This document shows positions 1-5,720 of a DNA stretch of 5,761 bases, piece after piece. The notes under the pieces were generated by a model that was not told where the DNA came from, did not search any database, and saw only the letters and a list, made by a program, of their open reading frames with translations. Numbering within the stretch: the first letter of the stretch is position 1; each line of letters opens with the position of its first letter. The translations under genes were made by a program, and so were the position numbers. This stretch comes from Deltaproteobacteria bacterium (lineage in GTDB: Bacteria > Desulfobacterota_B > Binatia > UBA9968), in contig VBKY01000304.1 of NCBI GenBank assembly GCA_005879255.1, positions 1 to 5,761 of the forward strand. Direction: 5' to 3'.

Positions 1-3000
1 CCAACCGGGCGGTCGGCGTGGCTGCGGAGACGCAGACGAACCAGTCGTTTGGCTAAACGGTCGAAGGCGAGATAGATGACCGGCGTTGTGTATAACGTCA
101 GCAGTTGGCTGAGCAGCAGGCCGCCGATGATCGAAATGCCCAGCGGCTGGCGCAGCTCTGCGCCAGTGCCGGCGCTGAACGCCAGCGGCACGGCGCCGAG
201 CAGCGCGGCCATCGTGGTCATCATGATCGGACGGAAGCGCAGCAAGCAGGCCTGGTAGATCGCATCGGCGGGACTCTTGCCCTCTCGACGTTCGGCGTCC
301 AGCACAAAGTCGATCATCATGATGGCGTTTTTCTTGACGATACCGATGAGCAATATGATGCCGATGAGCGCGATCACGCTGAACTCCGTCCGACAGAGCA
401 TGAGTGCCAAGAGCGCGCCGACGCCGGCGGACGGCAAAGTCGAGAGAATCGTTACCGGGTGAATGTAACTTTCATAAAGCACGCCCAAGACGATGTAGAC
501 GGTGACTAGCGCGGCGAGGATCAAAAACGGCTCATTGGCCAACGAAACGCGAAACGCCTGGGCCGTGCCTTGAAATCCCGCCTGGATACTTGCCGGCAGG
601 CCGAGGCTTTGCTTGGTATCTTCCACCGCCCGCACGGCCTGTCCGAGCGCGGTGCCCGGCGCCAAGTTAAATGAAGCATTGACTACCGGAAATTGCCCCT
701 GGTGATTGATCGTCAACGGCGCGTTAGAGCGCTCCGATTGAGTGAATGCGCCGAGCGGCACCGCGCCGCCGGTGCTCGACTGCGCGTAGAGATTGTTCAG
801 ATCCGCCGGAGTTTTCTGAAAATCGGGTTCCACTTCCATGACGACGCGGTATTGATTCAACTGGGTGAAGATCGTCGAGATCTGGCGCTGGCCGAAGGCG
901 TCATAAAGCGTGTCGTCGAGAGTCTGCGCGCTAATGCCGAGACGCGCGGCGGCATCGCGGTCGATCACTAGATGGACAGCGAGGCCTTGGTCCAATTGAT
1001 CGCTGGCGACATCGCGAAGTTCCGGCCGCAACTGGAGCTGCTTGATAAACTGCGGCACCCAAATGCCGAGCTCTTTCGCGTCCGGGCTTTCGAGGCTGTA
1101 TTGAAATTGCGTGCGGCTGACCCGGTCTTCCACTGTCAAATCTTGCACCGGTTGCATGAACAAGGTAATGCCGTCTACCTTGGCGAGCGCCGGTTGCAAG
1201 CGGCGGATGACGTCGCTGGCGTTAATCTGCCGCTGCGCCAGCGGCTTCAAATTGACCAGAATGCGACCGCTATTGAGCGTTGTATTGGTGCCGTCGACGC
1301 CGATGAACGACGACAAGCTCTCGACCGCCGGGTCTTGAAGAATGACCCGGGCAAGCGCCTGCTGGCGCTCGGCCATGGCGGCGAACGAAACCGTCTCAGG
1401 CGCTGCAGAAATGCCGAGGATCACTCCAGTATCCTGCACCGGGAAAAAACCCTTGGGAATATAAACATAGAGCAGCACGGTGCAGACAAGCGTCGCCGCG
1501 GCGACCCAGAGCGTGGCGGTTTGGTGACGCAATACCCAGGTCAGCGTGCGTCCATAGTAATCGATCACAGAATTAAACATGCTTTCCGAGGCTCGGTAAA
1601 AACGGCCTTGCTGCGACGCCGGTCTATGGCGCAACAACTTGGCGCACATGACCGGCGTGAGCGTCAGCGACACCACCGCCGAGACCAGGATCGTCACACT
1701 CAAGGTGACGGCGAATTCGCGAAACAGCCGCCCGACGATATCACCCATGAACAGCAGCGGGATCAAAACCGCGATCAGCGAGACGGTCAACGACAGAATC
1801 GTGAAGCCGATCTGTTTGGATCCTTTAAGTGCAGCGTCGAGGGGCGAGTCGCCCGCCTCGATGTAGCGTGTGATGTTCTCGATCATCACGATGGCGTCGT
1901 CGACCACGAAGCCGGTCGAAATGGTCAGCGCCATCAGCGAGAGATTGTTCAGGCTGTAGCCGAGCAGAACCATGACGCCGAAGGTGCCGACGATGGACAA
2001 GGGAACCGCAATGCTCGGAATCACCGTGGCGGAAAAAGTGCGCAGGAAGAGAAAAATCACCATCACGACGAGGGCCACCGTGAGCATCAACTCGAACTGC
2101 ACGTCTGCAATCGAAGCGCGGATCGTATTCGTTCGGTCCGTCAGTATCGCCACGTCGACCGAGGCGGGCAACGAACTTTTGAGTTGGGGCAGGAGGTTTT
2201 TTATGCGGTCGACCACCGCAATAATATTGGCACCCGGTTGTCTTTGGATGTTCACGATGACCGCGGGCGCCTGGTTCATCCACGCCGCGAGCTTACTGTT
2301 CTCGACTCCGTCGACGACGTTGGCGACGTCGGACAGTCGCACCGGGGCGCCGTTGCGGTAGGCGATGATCTGCGAGCCGTACTGATCGCTCGACAGGAGC
2401 TGATCGTTGGCGCCGATGGTGTAGGCTTGGCGCGGACCGTCGAAATTGCCCTTGGCTTGATTGACGTTTGACTGGGCGATGGCGCTGCGCACGTTTTCCA
2501 TCGTTAGCCCGTAGGAGGCGAGCGCGGCAGGATTGGCTTGGACGCGCACCGCCGGTTTTTGGCCGCCGCTGATGCTCACCAGACCGACCCCGGAAAGCTG
2601 CGAAATTTTCTGTGCCAGCCGGGTATCCGCAAGGTCTTCGACTTTCGACAGAGGCAGCGTCTTCGATGTTAGAGCGAGGGTCAAAACGGGCGCGTCGGCG
2701 GGGTTGGTCTTACTGTAAATCGGCGGGTTGGGCAGATCGGTCGGCAAAAACGATGTCGCCGCATTGATCGCGGCTTGAACTTCCTGCTCGGCGACGTCGA
2801 TGTTGAGATCGAGCGTGAATTGCAAGGTGATCAGCGAGCTGCCGCCCGAGCTCGTCGACGTCATTTGATTGAGCCCCGGCAGTTGGCCGAATTGGCGCTC
2901 CAATGGCGAGGTGATGGATGAAGTCATCACCTCAGGGCTGGCGCCGGGGTAAAAAGTAACAACTTGAATAGTGGGGTAATCGACTTGAGGTAACGCGGAA

Positions 3001-3101
3001 ACCGGCAGCTGCTTGTAGGCAACGACGCCGACGAGCAAGAGACCGATCATGAGCAACGAAGTCGCGATCGGCCGGAGAATAAATGGCCGTGCCGGGTTCA
3101 C
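1..3101 (-). CDS. mdtB: MdtB-type RND efflux transporter, inner-membrane subunit (C-terminus cut by window edge)
   Basis: Proton-driven inner-membrane pump subunit of a tripartite MdtABC-type drug efflux system. I translated the minus strand by hand from the GTG at 3101: the frame stays open to base 1, giving at least 1033 residues against about 1040 for E. coli MdtB, so only a short tail is missing. The N-terminus [17 protein letters not shown], then [20 protein letters not shown] and [15 protein letters not shown], is typical of MdtB rather than MdtC. Proton-relay residues are present: the Asp pair D401/D402 in [13 protein letters not shown] (TM4) and K924 in [13 protein letters not shown] (TM10). 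Other RND landmarks are TM1 near 10-28, TM2 near 337-354, [13 protein letters not shown] at 451-463, [10 protein letters not shown] at 548-557 and a TM near 858-877. The GTG start is supported by GGAG at 3109-3112, seven bases upstream, and by the family-like N-terminus. It begins three bases after the mdtA stop, so the two are very probably co-transcribed and translationally coupled. Substrates cannot be read from the sequence. Confidence 0.96.
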   Translation of the reverse strand, partial: MNPARPFILRPIATSLLMIGLLLVGVVAYKQLPVSALPQVDYPTIQVVTFYPGASPEVMTSSITSPLERQFGQLPGLNQMTSTSSGGSSLITLQFTLDLNIDVAEQEVQAAINAATSFLPTDLPNPPIYSKTNPADAPVLTLALTSKTLPLSKVEDLADTRLAQKISQLSGVGLVSISGGQKPAVRVQANPAALASYGLTMENVRSAIAQSNVNQAKGNFDGPRQAYTIGANDQLLSSDQYGSQIIAYRNGAPVRLSDVANVVDGVENSKLAAWMNQAPAVIVNIQRQPGANIIAVVDRIKNLLPQLKSSLPASVDVAILTDRTNTIRASIADVQFELMLTVALVVMVIFLFLRTFSATVIPSIAVPLSIVGTFGVMVLLGYSLNNLSLMALTISTGFVVDDAIVMIENITRYIEAGDSPLDAALKGSKQIGFTILSLTVSLIAVLIPLLFMGDIVGRLFREFAVTLSVTILVSAVVSLTLTPVMCAKLLRHRPASQQGRFYRASESMFNSVIDYYGRTLTWVLRHQTATLWVAAATLVCTVLLYVYIPKGFFPVQDTGVILGISAAPETVSFAAMAERQQALARVILQDPAVESLSSFIGVDGTNTTLNSGRILVNLKPLAQRQINASDVIRRLQPALAKVDGITLFMQPVQDLTVEDRVSRTQFQYSLESPDAKELGIWVPQFIKQLQLRPELRDVASDQLDQGLAVHLVIDRDAAARLGISAQTLDDTLYDAFGQRQISTIFTQLNQYRVVMEVEPDFQKTPADLNNLYAQSSTGGAVPLGAFTQSERSNAPLTINHQGQFPVVNASFNLAPGTALGQAVRAVEDTKQSLGLPASIQAGFQGTAQAFRVSLANEPFLILAALVTVYIVLGVLYESYIHPVTILSTLPSAGVGALLALMLCRTEFSVIALIGIILLIGIVKKNAIMMIDFVLDAERREGKSPADAIYQACLLRFRPIMMTTMAALLGAVPLAFSAGTGAELRQPLGISIIGGLLLSQLLTLYTTPVIYLAFDRLAKRLVRLRLRSHADRPV

Positions 3102-3104
3102 TCT

Positions 3105-4367
3105 TTAACTCCGCGGCGGCGCCGCGCTCGGCGTGCGCGCAGCCACTTTCGATCCCGGTTGAAGCTTGTCGACGCCATCGACAACCACAGTCTCGCCCGG
3201 CGTGAGCCCACTGGCGATCGCGGTATCGTCGCCCTGCGACATCTGAATCGCGACATTGCGCGCCGCGACGGTGTTGTCGGGCTTGACGATGTAGACGTAG
3301 GCCGACTGCGGGCTGCGCTGAATGGCGGCATTGGGAACCAGCGTCACATTGTGCAGCGTATCGACGAGCAAACGCGCGTTGACGAACTGGTTGGGAAATA
3401 ACGCGCCATCGGCGTTGGCAAAAACTGCCTTGAACTTTACCGTCCCCGTTGTCGGATCGATCTGGTTGTCAATGCTTTGCAAATCGCCCGTCGCCAGCCG
3501 CTGCTTTTGCTCGCGATCGTAAGCTTCCACGGTTAAACGCGCGCCGGACTTGAGCTTCGCCAGGACTGCCGGAAGCTTATCTTCGGCAACGGTAAAAACT
3601 ACCGTGATCGGCTGCAGTTGCGTGATCACCACCAGGCCGTTGGCATCCGTGGCGTGGATCATGTTGCCCGCGTCGACGAGCCGTAGCCCGACGCGTCCGC
3701 CGATCGGCGCCGTGATTCGGCAGTAGACGAGCTGGAGTTTGGCGTTGTCGACCTGTCCCTGGTCGGCTTTTATTGTGCCCTGGAATTGGCGCACCAGTGA
3801 TTCCTGGGTGTCGAGTTGCTGCTTCGGCACAGAATCCTGTTTGAACAAAACTTGATATCTTTCCAAGTCGATCTGCGCGTTGGTAAGCAACGCCTGGTCG
3901 CGTGCCAATTGCCCCTCGGCTTGCGCGAGTTGAACTTCAAACGGTCGTGGATCGATCTCCGCCAGCAATTGCCCGCTGGAGACTACCTGACCTTCTTGAA
4001 ACGGCACTCTGATGAGTTGGCCGTCGACGCGGCTCTTCACGGTGATCGTATTGTAAGGGATGACCGACCCGAGACCATTCAGATACACATCCATGTCGCC
4101 GCTCTTTGCCGTTGCCGTCAGGACCGGGATGCCCTGGGCGTTGTTCCCCGCGCGACGGCGATTTTGTTCGGATAGCTGGGCCTGCCCTAACCAGGCGCGA
4201 AGAAAATAAGCGCTGACGATGAGAACGATAGTCGCGATCAGACCAATCAGCCGGCGTTTATTCGGCGCATTTCGCAATTTTGCTTTCGGCGTATCGTCAT
4301 TTTGTCTTGGTTCAGCGAGCGGCGTATCCATGATCGTAAAATTGCCATCCTGCCAAAGCATGGCCAT
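3105..4367 (-). CDS. mdtA: MdtA-type periplasmic adaptor (membrane fusion protein) of RND efflux pump
   Basis: Periplasmic adaptor that links the RND pump to an outer-membrane channel. In the 420-residue reading there is a charged cytoplasmic N-terminus, one membrane anchor (about 39-57), a first half-lipoyl segment with SRVDGQL and FQEGQVV (about 106-140), an alpha-helical hairpin (about 142-212), the return lipoyl segment RITAPIGGRVGLRLVDAGN (217-235), a beta-barrel domain with DNQIDPTTGTVKFKA and LFPNQFVNARLLVDT (about 250-336) and a membrane-proximal domain with VDGVDKLQPGSKV (396-408). The order and motifs match E. coli MdtA closely. It lacks a lipobox, so it is anchored by the N-terminal helix. 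The start is uncertain: ATG at 4367 is the longest choice, but ATG at 4331 (408 residues, MDTPLAEP...) gives a more natural N-terminus, and neither has a good Shine-Dalgarno. It is the first gene of the operon, with mdtB three bases downstream. A sigma-54-type promoter lies just upstream. Confidence 0.95.
   Translation of the reverse strand: MAMLWQDGNFTIMDTPLAEPRQNDDTPKAKLRNAPNKRRLIGLIATIVLIVSAYFLRAWLGQAQLSEQNRRRAGNNAQGIPVLTATAKSGDMDVYLNGLGSVIPYNTITVKSRVDGQLIRVPFQEGQVVSSGQLLAEIDPRPFEVQLAQAEGQLARDQALLTNAQIDLERYQVLFKQDSVPKQQLDTQESLVRQFQGTIKADQGQVDNAKLQLVYCRITAPIGGRVGLRLVDAGNMIHATDANGLVVITQLQPITVVFTVAEDKLPAVLAKLKSGARLTVEAYDREQKQRLATGDLQSIDNQIDPTTGTVKFKAVFANADGALFPNQFVNARLLVDTLHNVTLVPNAAIQRSPQSAYVYIVKPDNTVAARNVAIQMSQGDDTAIASGLTPGETVVVDGVDKLQPGSKVAARTPSAAPPRS
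3109..3112 (-). promoter_or_regulatory. Ribosome binding site deciding the GTG start of mdtB
   Basis: The minus strand reads GGAG here, inside the last codons of mdtA, then seven bases to GTG at 3099-3101. The mdtA TAA (3105-3107) sits between them. This arrangement fixes the GTG start and suggests that ribosomes ending mdtA feed mdtB, which would keep adaptor and pump levels matched. Confidence 0.7.
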
Positions 4368-4395
4368 TGGAACATCGACTGGGTGTGGCGCATTT

Positions 4396-4415
4396 GCTTG
4401 CCATAGTGGGCAAGC
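4396..4415. repeat. Perfect inverted repeat across the -12 element and predicted start of the mdtA promoter
   Basis: GCTTGCC (4396-4402), spacer ATAGTG, GGCAAGC (4409-4415): two perfect 7-base arms around a 6-base spacer. It covers the -12 half of the sigma-54-type promoter at 4409-4425 and runs through the predicted start near 4398. Its size and place suit a repressor operator, as many efflux operons have; no regulator gene is in the window to name. Because one arm supplies the TTGC of the -12 element, the repeat is also a competing explanation for that match. Confidence 0.5.
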
Positions 4416-4425
4416 GTCATGCCAG
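4409..4425 (-). promoter_or_regulatory. Sigma-54 (-24/-12) promoter candidate for the mdtAB operon
   Basis: The minus strand reads CTGGCATGACGCTTGCC, against the sigma-54 consensus YTGGCACGRNNNTTGCW. The invariant GG and GC are present with exactly ten bases between them, and all positions match except C-to-T in the middle and the final W. Placing the GC at -13/-12 puts +1 near 4398 (an A), about 31 bases before ATG 4367 or 67 before ATG 4331. Sigma-54 promoters need an AAA+ activator bound upstream; a candidate palindrome lies at 4459-4477. The match is seen in the sequence; its use is inferred. Confidence 0.6.
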
Positions 4426-4458
4426 GCTGGACGGGACAGTCGCGCAAGTTAAAACATT

Positions 4459-4477
4459 GCGGAAAATGAACTTCCGC
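4459..4477. repeat. Inverted repeat about 70 bases upstream of the predicted mdtA start
   Basis: GCGGAA (4459-4464), spacer AATGAAC, TTCCGC (4472-4477): perfect 6-base arms. The outer TTG and CAA also pair if one base bulges. Its centre is about 70 bases upstream of the predicted start at 4398, a plausible activator (enhancer) site for a sigma-54 promoter. The sequence is not like the palindromes at 5339-5375, so a shared activator is not shown. Confidence 0.35.
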
Positions 4478-4630
4478 CAAATCTACTATGCAACCCAGAA
4501 CAAACTGTGGCGAGAATGTGTGAGGCGTCGTGGCTTTCTGGTAATTTTGTCCGGCAAAGCGCGCAGGTGTGGGAGATTTGTTGCGGCGGCTGAATTCACG
4601 ACGACAGCCGGGTGTGGATTGCCCGCTGTG

Positions 4631-4657
4631 TCACTTATCAGACGCTGATCCGAGTGA
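4631..4657. repeat. Imperfect inverted repeat, 10 paired bases
   Basis: TCACT, T, ATCAG, ACG, CTGAT, CCG, AGTGA: two perfect 5-base blocks on each side (4631-4635 with 4653-4657; 4637-4641 with 4645-4649), separated by a small asymmetric internal loop. There is no T-run on either strand, so it does not look like an intrinsic terminator. It could be a protein site or part of a structured RNA; the role is unknown. Confidence 0.35.
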
Positions 4658-4779
4658 AGTTAGGAGCGAGGCGAGTAAGGTCGGCGATCGATGACGATAG
4701 ACTGTCTCTGGGCTAAGTCGCGCTGAATAATACGATCGGCCCTGCGGTATCCATAAAGAAAGGGAGGCGCTGCAGAATT

Positions 4780-4817
4780 ATTCCAGGCCGGGTATTCGTG
4801 ACGTCCCGACCTGGAAT
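4780..4817 (-). terminator. Probable transcription terminator hairpin of the Asp/Arg-repeat gene
   Basis: Arms ATTCCAGGCCGGG (4780-4792) and CCCGACCTGGAAT (4805-4817) with a 12-base loop. There is one mismatch on the plus strand, which becomes a G-U wobble in minus-strand RNA, so the 13-base stem is fully paired only when read from the minus strand. That is the direction of the gene ending at 4846, about 30 bases upstream. The trailing sequence (AATTCT) is only weakly T-rich, so efficiency may be modest. Confidence 0.5.
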
Positions 4818-4824
4818 CGCGCTT

Positions 4825-4844
4825 AATCGATCAACCTATCGATT
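4825..4844 (-). repeat. Short perfect hairpin directly after the stop of the Asp/Arg-repeat gene
   Basis: AATCGAT (4825-4831), loop CAACCT, ATCGATT (4838-4844): perfect 7-base arms ending one base before the minus-strand TAG at 4846-4848. With the larger hairpin at 4780-4817 it forms a tandem stem-loop 3' end. It may help termination or protect the mRNA end; it has no T-run of its own. Confidence 0.4.
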
Positions 4845-4845
4845 C

Positions 4846-5235
4846 CTACCACGAATGCCACCAGTCAAAGAAGGAGTGACGTTCTTCTTCTCGGTCGTGC
4901 CTTAAATCTCTTCGTTCCGCGCGCAGATCCTGCCGGTCCCGGACGATGTCCTGGCGATCCTGGCGAATATCGGTCCGATCATTGGCTTTCTCGGCGTGAC
5001 TCGCGCCGTCGCGCCGATCTTCGCGAAAGTTTTCTCTATCCTGATTCAGATCCCTGCGGTCATCACTAAGTGTGTCTCGATCCCGTTGCATCTGGTTGCG
5101 GTCGCTGCGGATGTCATTGGCAAGCGGCGAGTGATTGAAACTTCTCCCGTGAAATGCCGCATGGGACGGAGCCGCCAACATCAGGAAGGCGCCACCGATC
5201 AAGCTTCCGAGAACGGTCAGTCGTAATGGTTTCAT
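4846..5235 (-). CDS. Small exported Asp/Arg-rich heptad-repeat protein, function unknown
   Basis: Protein of 129 residues that I cannot assign to a characterised family. Residues 1-26 form a clear Sec signal peptide (MKPLRLTVLG..., hydrophobic core to about 20, then APSHA), probably cut between A26 and A27. The mature part is mostly Asp/Arg seven-residue units in two blocks: about 41-75 (for example TLSDDRR, DLNQDRE, NFREDRR) and about 87-117 (RTDIRQD, RQDIVRD, RQDLRAE, RRDLRHD), separated by DGASHAEKAN. This predicts a long, almost uninterrupted charged helix, alone or as a coiled coil, in the periplasm. The tail SFFDWWHSW is strikingly aromatic. There is no Cys and no enzyme motif. The start is firm: GGGAGG seven bases before ATG. 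A sigma-54-type promoter lies at 5265-5281 and hairpins follow the TAG. It diverges from a small lipoprotein gene with similar Asp/Arg and His/Trp character, suggesting a joint envelope role (inference). Confidence 0.85.
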   Translation of the reverse strand: MKPLRLTVLGSLIGGAFLMLAAPSHAAFHGRSFNHSPLANDIRSDRNQMQRDRDTLSDDRRDLNQDRENFREDRRDGASHAEKANDRTDIRQDRQDIVRDRQDLRAERRDLRHDREEERHSFFDWWHSW

Positions 5236-5242
5236 AATTATT

Positions 5243-5248
5243 CCTCCC
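5243..5248 (-). promoter_or_regulatory. Strong ribosome binding site of the Asp/Arg-repeat gene
   Basis: The minus strand reads GGGAGG, then AATAATT, then ATG at 5235. This near-perfect Shine-Dalgarno at seven-base spacing fixes the start and implies high translation. It falls inside the 19-base leader predicted from the promoter at 5265-5281. Confidence 0.75.
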
Positions 5249-5264
5249 GCTGAATAACAGCTGG

Positions 5265-5281
5265 AGCAAACTGCAGGCCAG
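5265..5281 (-). promoter_or_regulatory. Sigma-54 (-24/-12) promoter candidate for the Asp/Arg-repeat gene
   Basis: The minus strand reads CTGGCCTGCAGTTTGCT: TGGC and TTGCT are intact, with GG and GC ten bases apart as the consensus YTGGCACGRNNNTTGCW requires. Three middle positions (A, C and R) differ. The predicted +1 is near 5254, leaving a 19-base leader that just contains the GGGAGG site. The fit between promoter, leader and ribosome site raises confidence beyond the motif alone. Confidence 0.55.
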
Positions 5282-5335
5282 ATGTTTCCTAAGCTTGGTG
5301 CTGAATAATTTCGTCAAATGTCGATCAGCAAAAAT

Positions 5336-5410
5336 TCGAGCGTGCTTACGCTGGGGCAGAAATGCGGCGTCGCATCCAGTTGACCTCATCCGACGCTACA
5401 TCGAGCATGC
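5336..5410. repeat. Near-identical 10-base direct repeat in the divergent promoter region
   Basis: TCGAGCGTGC (5336-5345) and TCGAGCATGC (5401-5410) differ at one base and lie 65 bases apart in the same orientation. The first copy overlaps the left palindrome at 5339-5352. They may be half-sites for one DNA-binding protein, or chance. Confidence 0.3.
5339..5375. promoter_or_regulatory. Pair of 14-base palindromes between divergent promoters, possible activator (enhancer) sites
   Basis: Two perfect inverted repeats of the same build, 5-base arms around 4 bases: AGCGTGCTTACGCT (5339-5352) and ATGCGGCGTCGCAT (5362-5375). Their centres are 23 bases apart, about two helical turns, so they face the same side of the DNA. 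They lie about 91 and 114 bases from the predicted start at 5254, and about 111 and 88 from the one at 5456, the range usual for sigma-54 activators. The arm sequences are not identical, so one protein binding both is inference. Confidence 0.4.
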
Positions 5411-5428
5411 GAATGATGAGAAGATTTC

Positions 5429-5445
5429 TTGGCATGAGCCATGCT
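5429..5445 (+). promoter_or_regulatory. Sigma-54 (-24/-12) promoter candidate for the small lipoprotein gene
   Basis: TTGGCATGAGCCATGCT matches YTGGCACGRNNNTTGCW except C-to-T in the middle and the first T of TTGC, with GG and GC exactly ten bases apart. The predicted +1 is near 5456, giving a leader of about 36 bases that contains GAGGTG. It shares TGGCATGA with the mdtA promoter candidate. The site also contains a small palindrome (GCATG, AGC, CATGC), so an operator is an alternative reading. Confidence 0.58.
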
Positions 5446-5478
5446 CCCTCGCAGTAAATGGATAGATCGAAAGAAAGC

Positions 5479-5484
5479 GAGGTG
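5479..5484 (+). promoter_or_regulatory. Ribosome binding site of the small lipoprotein gene
   Basis: GAGGTG followed by seven bases (AACAAAC) and ATG at 5492. The strong site at ideal spacing is a main reason to accept a gene of only 41 codons here. Confidence 0.75.
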
Positions 5485-5491
5485 AACAAAC

Positions 5492-5617
5492 ATGAAAAAA
5501 TTTACTTTGGTGTTGGCAGTATTGTTAATGTTGAGCGCGATGACAGCATCGGGCTGCGTAATACATGACCGCGATGACCGCTTCCATCGTTTTCACAGAT
5601 GGCATTACTGGAGATAA
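5492..5617 (+). CDS. Small (41-residue) His/Arg/Trp-rich lipoprotein, function unknown
   Basis: A very short gene, easily missed by length cut-offs. The protein starts MKKFTLVLAVLLMLSAM and reaches a lipobox-like TASGC with the lipidated cysteine at C22; Ala at -3 is less usual than Leu but allowed. The mature peptide is only 20 residues: CVIHDRDDR followed by FHRFHRWHYWR. It should be a lipid-anchored, strongly basic peptide with four His (H25, H32, H35, H38) and aromatic residues, which could bind metal, membrane or peptidoglycan; none of this is shown. A Shine-Dalgarno (GAGGTG) at seven bases, a sigma-54-type promoter upstream and a rho-independent terminator about 60 bases downstream make it a complete single-gene unit. 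It diverges from the Asp/Arg-repeat gene and shares its D/R runs and a tail rich in Trp and His. I do not recognise a named family. Confidence 0.78.
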   Translation: MKKFTLVLAVLLMLSAMTASGCVIHDRDDRFHRFHRWHYWR

Positions 5618-5677
5618 CGTAATGACGTCACCATCTCGTGTTGCCGAAGGACGACGTAAGAATGAAGTGCAGTCCGT

Positions 5678-5720
5678 AGCCGGAGGAGGAGGGTAATTCC
5701 TCTTTTCCCCCGGCTTTTTT
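5678..5720 (+). terminator. Rho-independent terminator of the small lipoprotein gene
   Basis: AGCCGG (5678-5683) pairs with CCGGCT (5710-5715), with an inner GAGGA/TCCTC stem possible. The T-run 5715-5720 follows directly. It lies 60 bases after the lipoprotein stop and has a T-run only in the plus direction, so it closes that transcript. The 60 bases in between show no further gene. Confidence 0.8.

Larger units (their letters stand above)
4426..4779. other. Intergenic stretch without a convincing gene
   Basis: About 350 bases between the mdtA promoter and the hairpins that follow the Asp/Arg-repeat gene. I see no coding frame with a ribosome binding site or recognisable protein, and no tRNA, CRISPR or insertion-sequence end. 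It holds the inverted repeats at 4459-4477 and 4631-4657, plus a bulged hairpin near 4605-4631 (ACAGC-C-GGG against CCCGCTGT) with no T-run. An activator-binding region for the mdtA promoter or a small RNA could lie here, but nothing identifies one. Confidence 0.5.

Noticed and set aside
105..971. Plus-strand open frames near the left edge (105-509 and 693-971)
   Set aside because: Both are antisense to the C-terminal half of mdtB, with compositions typical of shadow frames and no ribosome site.
1825..2283. 152-codon minus-strand frame
   Set aside because: It is an out-of-frame reading inside mdtB, Arg/His/Gly-rich with no recognisable domain.
972..2471. 499-codon open frame on the plus strand
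   Set aside because: It lies wholly antisense to mdtB, whose minus-strand translation matches the RND family throughout. Its own product is low-complexity (Arg/His/Asp/Gln-rich) with no domain, a typical GC-rich shadow frame.
4247..4480. 77-codon minus-strand frame overlapping the mdtA start
   Set aside because: It reads the promoter and the mdtA N-terminus out of frame; its product has no recognisable features.
4367..4648. 93-codon plus-strand frame in the intergenic region
   Set aside because: It starts with TTG, has no ribosome site, shows no family likeness and would begin inside mdtA and cross its promoter region.
4722..5309. Repeated GCTGAATAA at 4722, 5249 and 5300
   Set aside because: The spacing is irregular, the lengths are nine or ten bases only, and the copies sit in unrelated contexts (intergenic, leader, upstream). 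Probably chance.
5114..5389. 91-codon minus-strand frame over the Asp/Arg-repeat gene start
   Set aside because: It overlaps the promoter and signal-peptide coding region in another frame. The 129-residue frame has a perfect ribosome site and a signal peptide; this one has neither.
5380..5408. Possible sigma-70 promoter (TTGACC with a 17-base spacer) before the lipoprotein gene
   Set aside because: The -35 is acceptable but the -10 position reads GAGCAT, a poor match. The -24/-12 element just downstream fits better.
5623..5632. TGACGTCA palindrome after the lipoprotein gene
   Set aside because: An 8-base palindrome within the 3' untranslated stretch, with no promoter or partner site nearby; likely chance.
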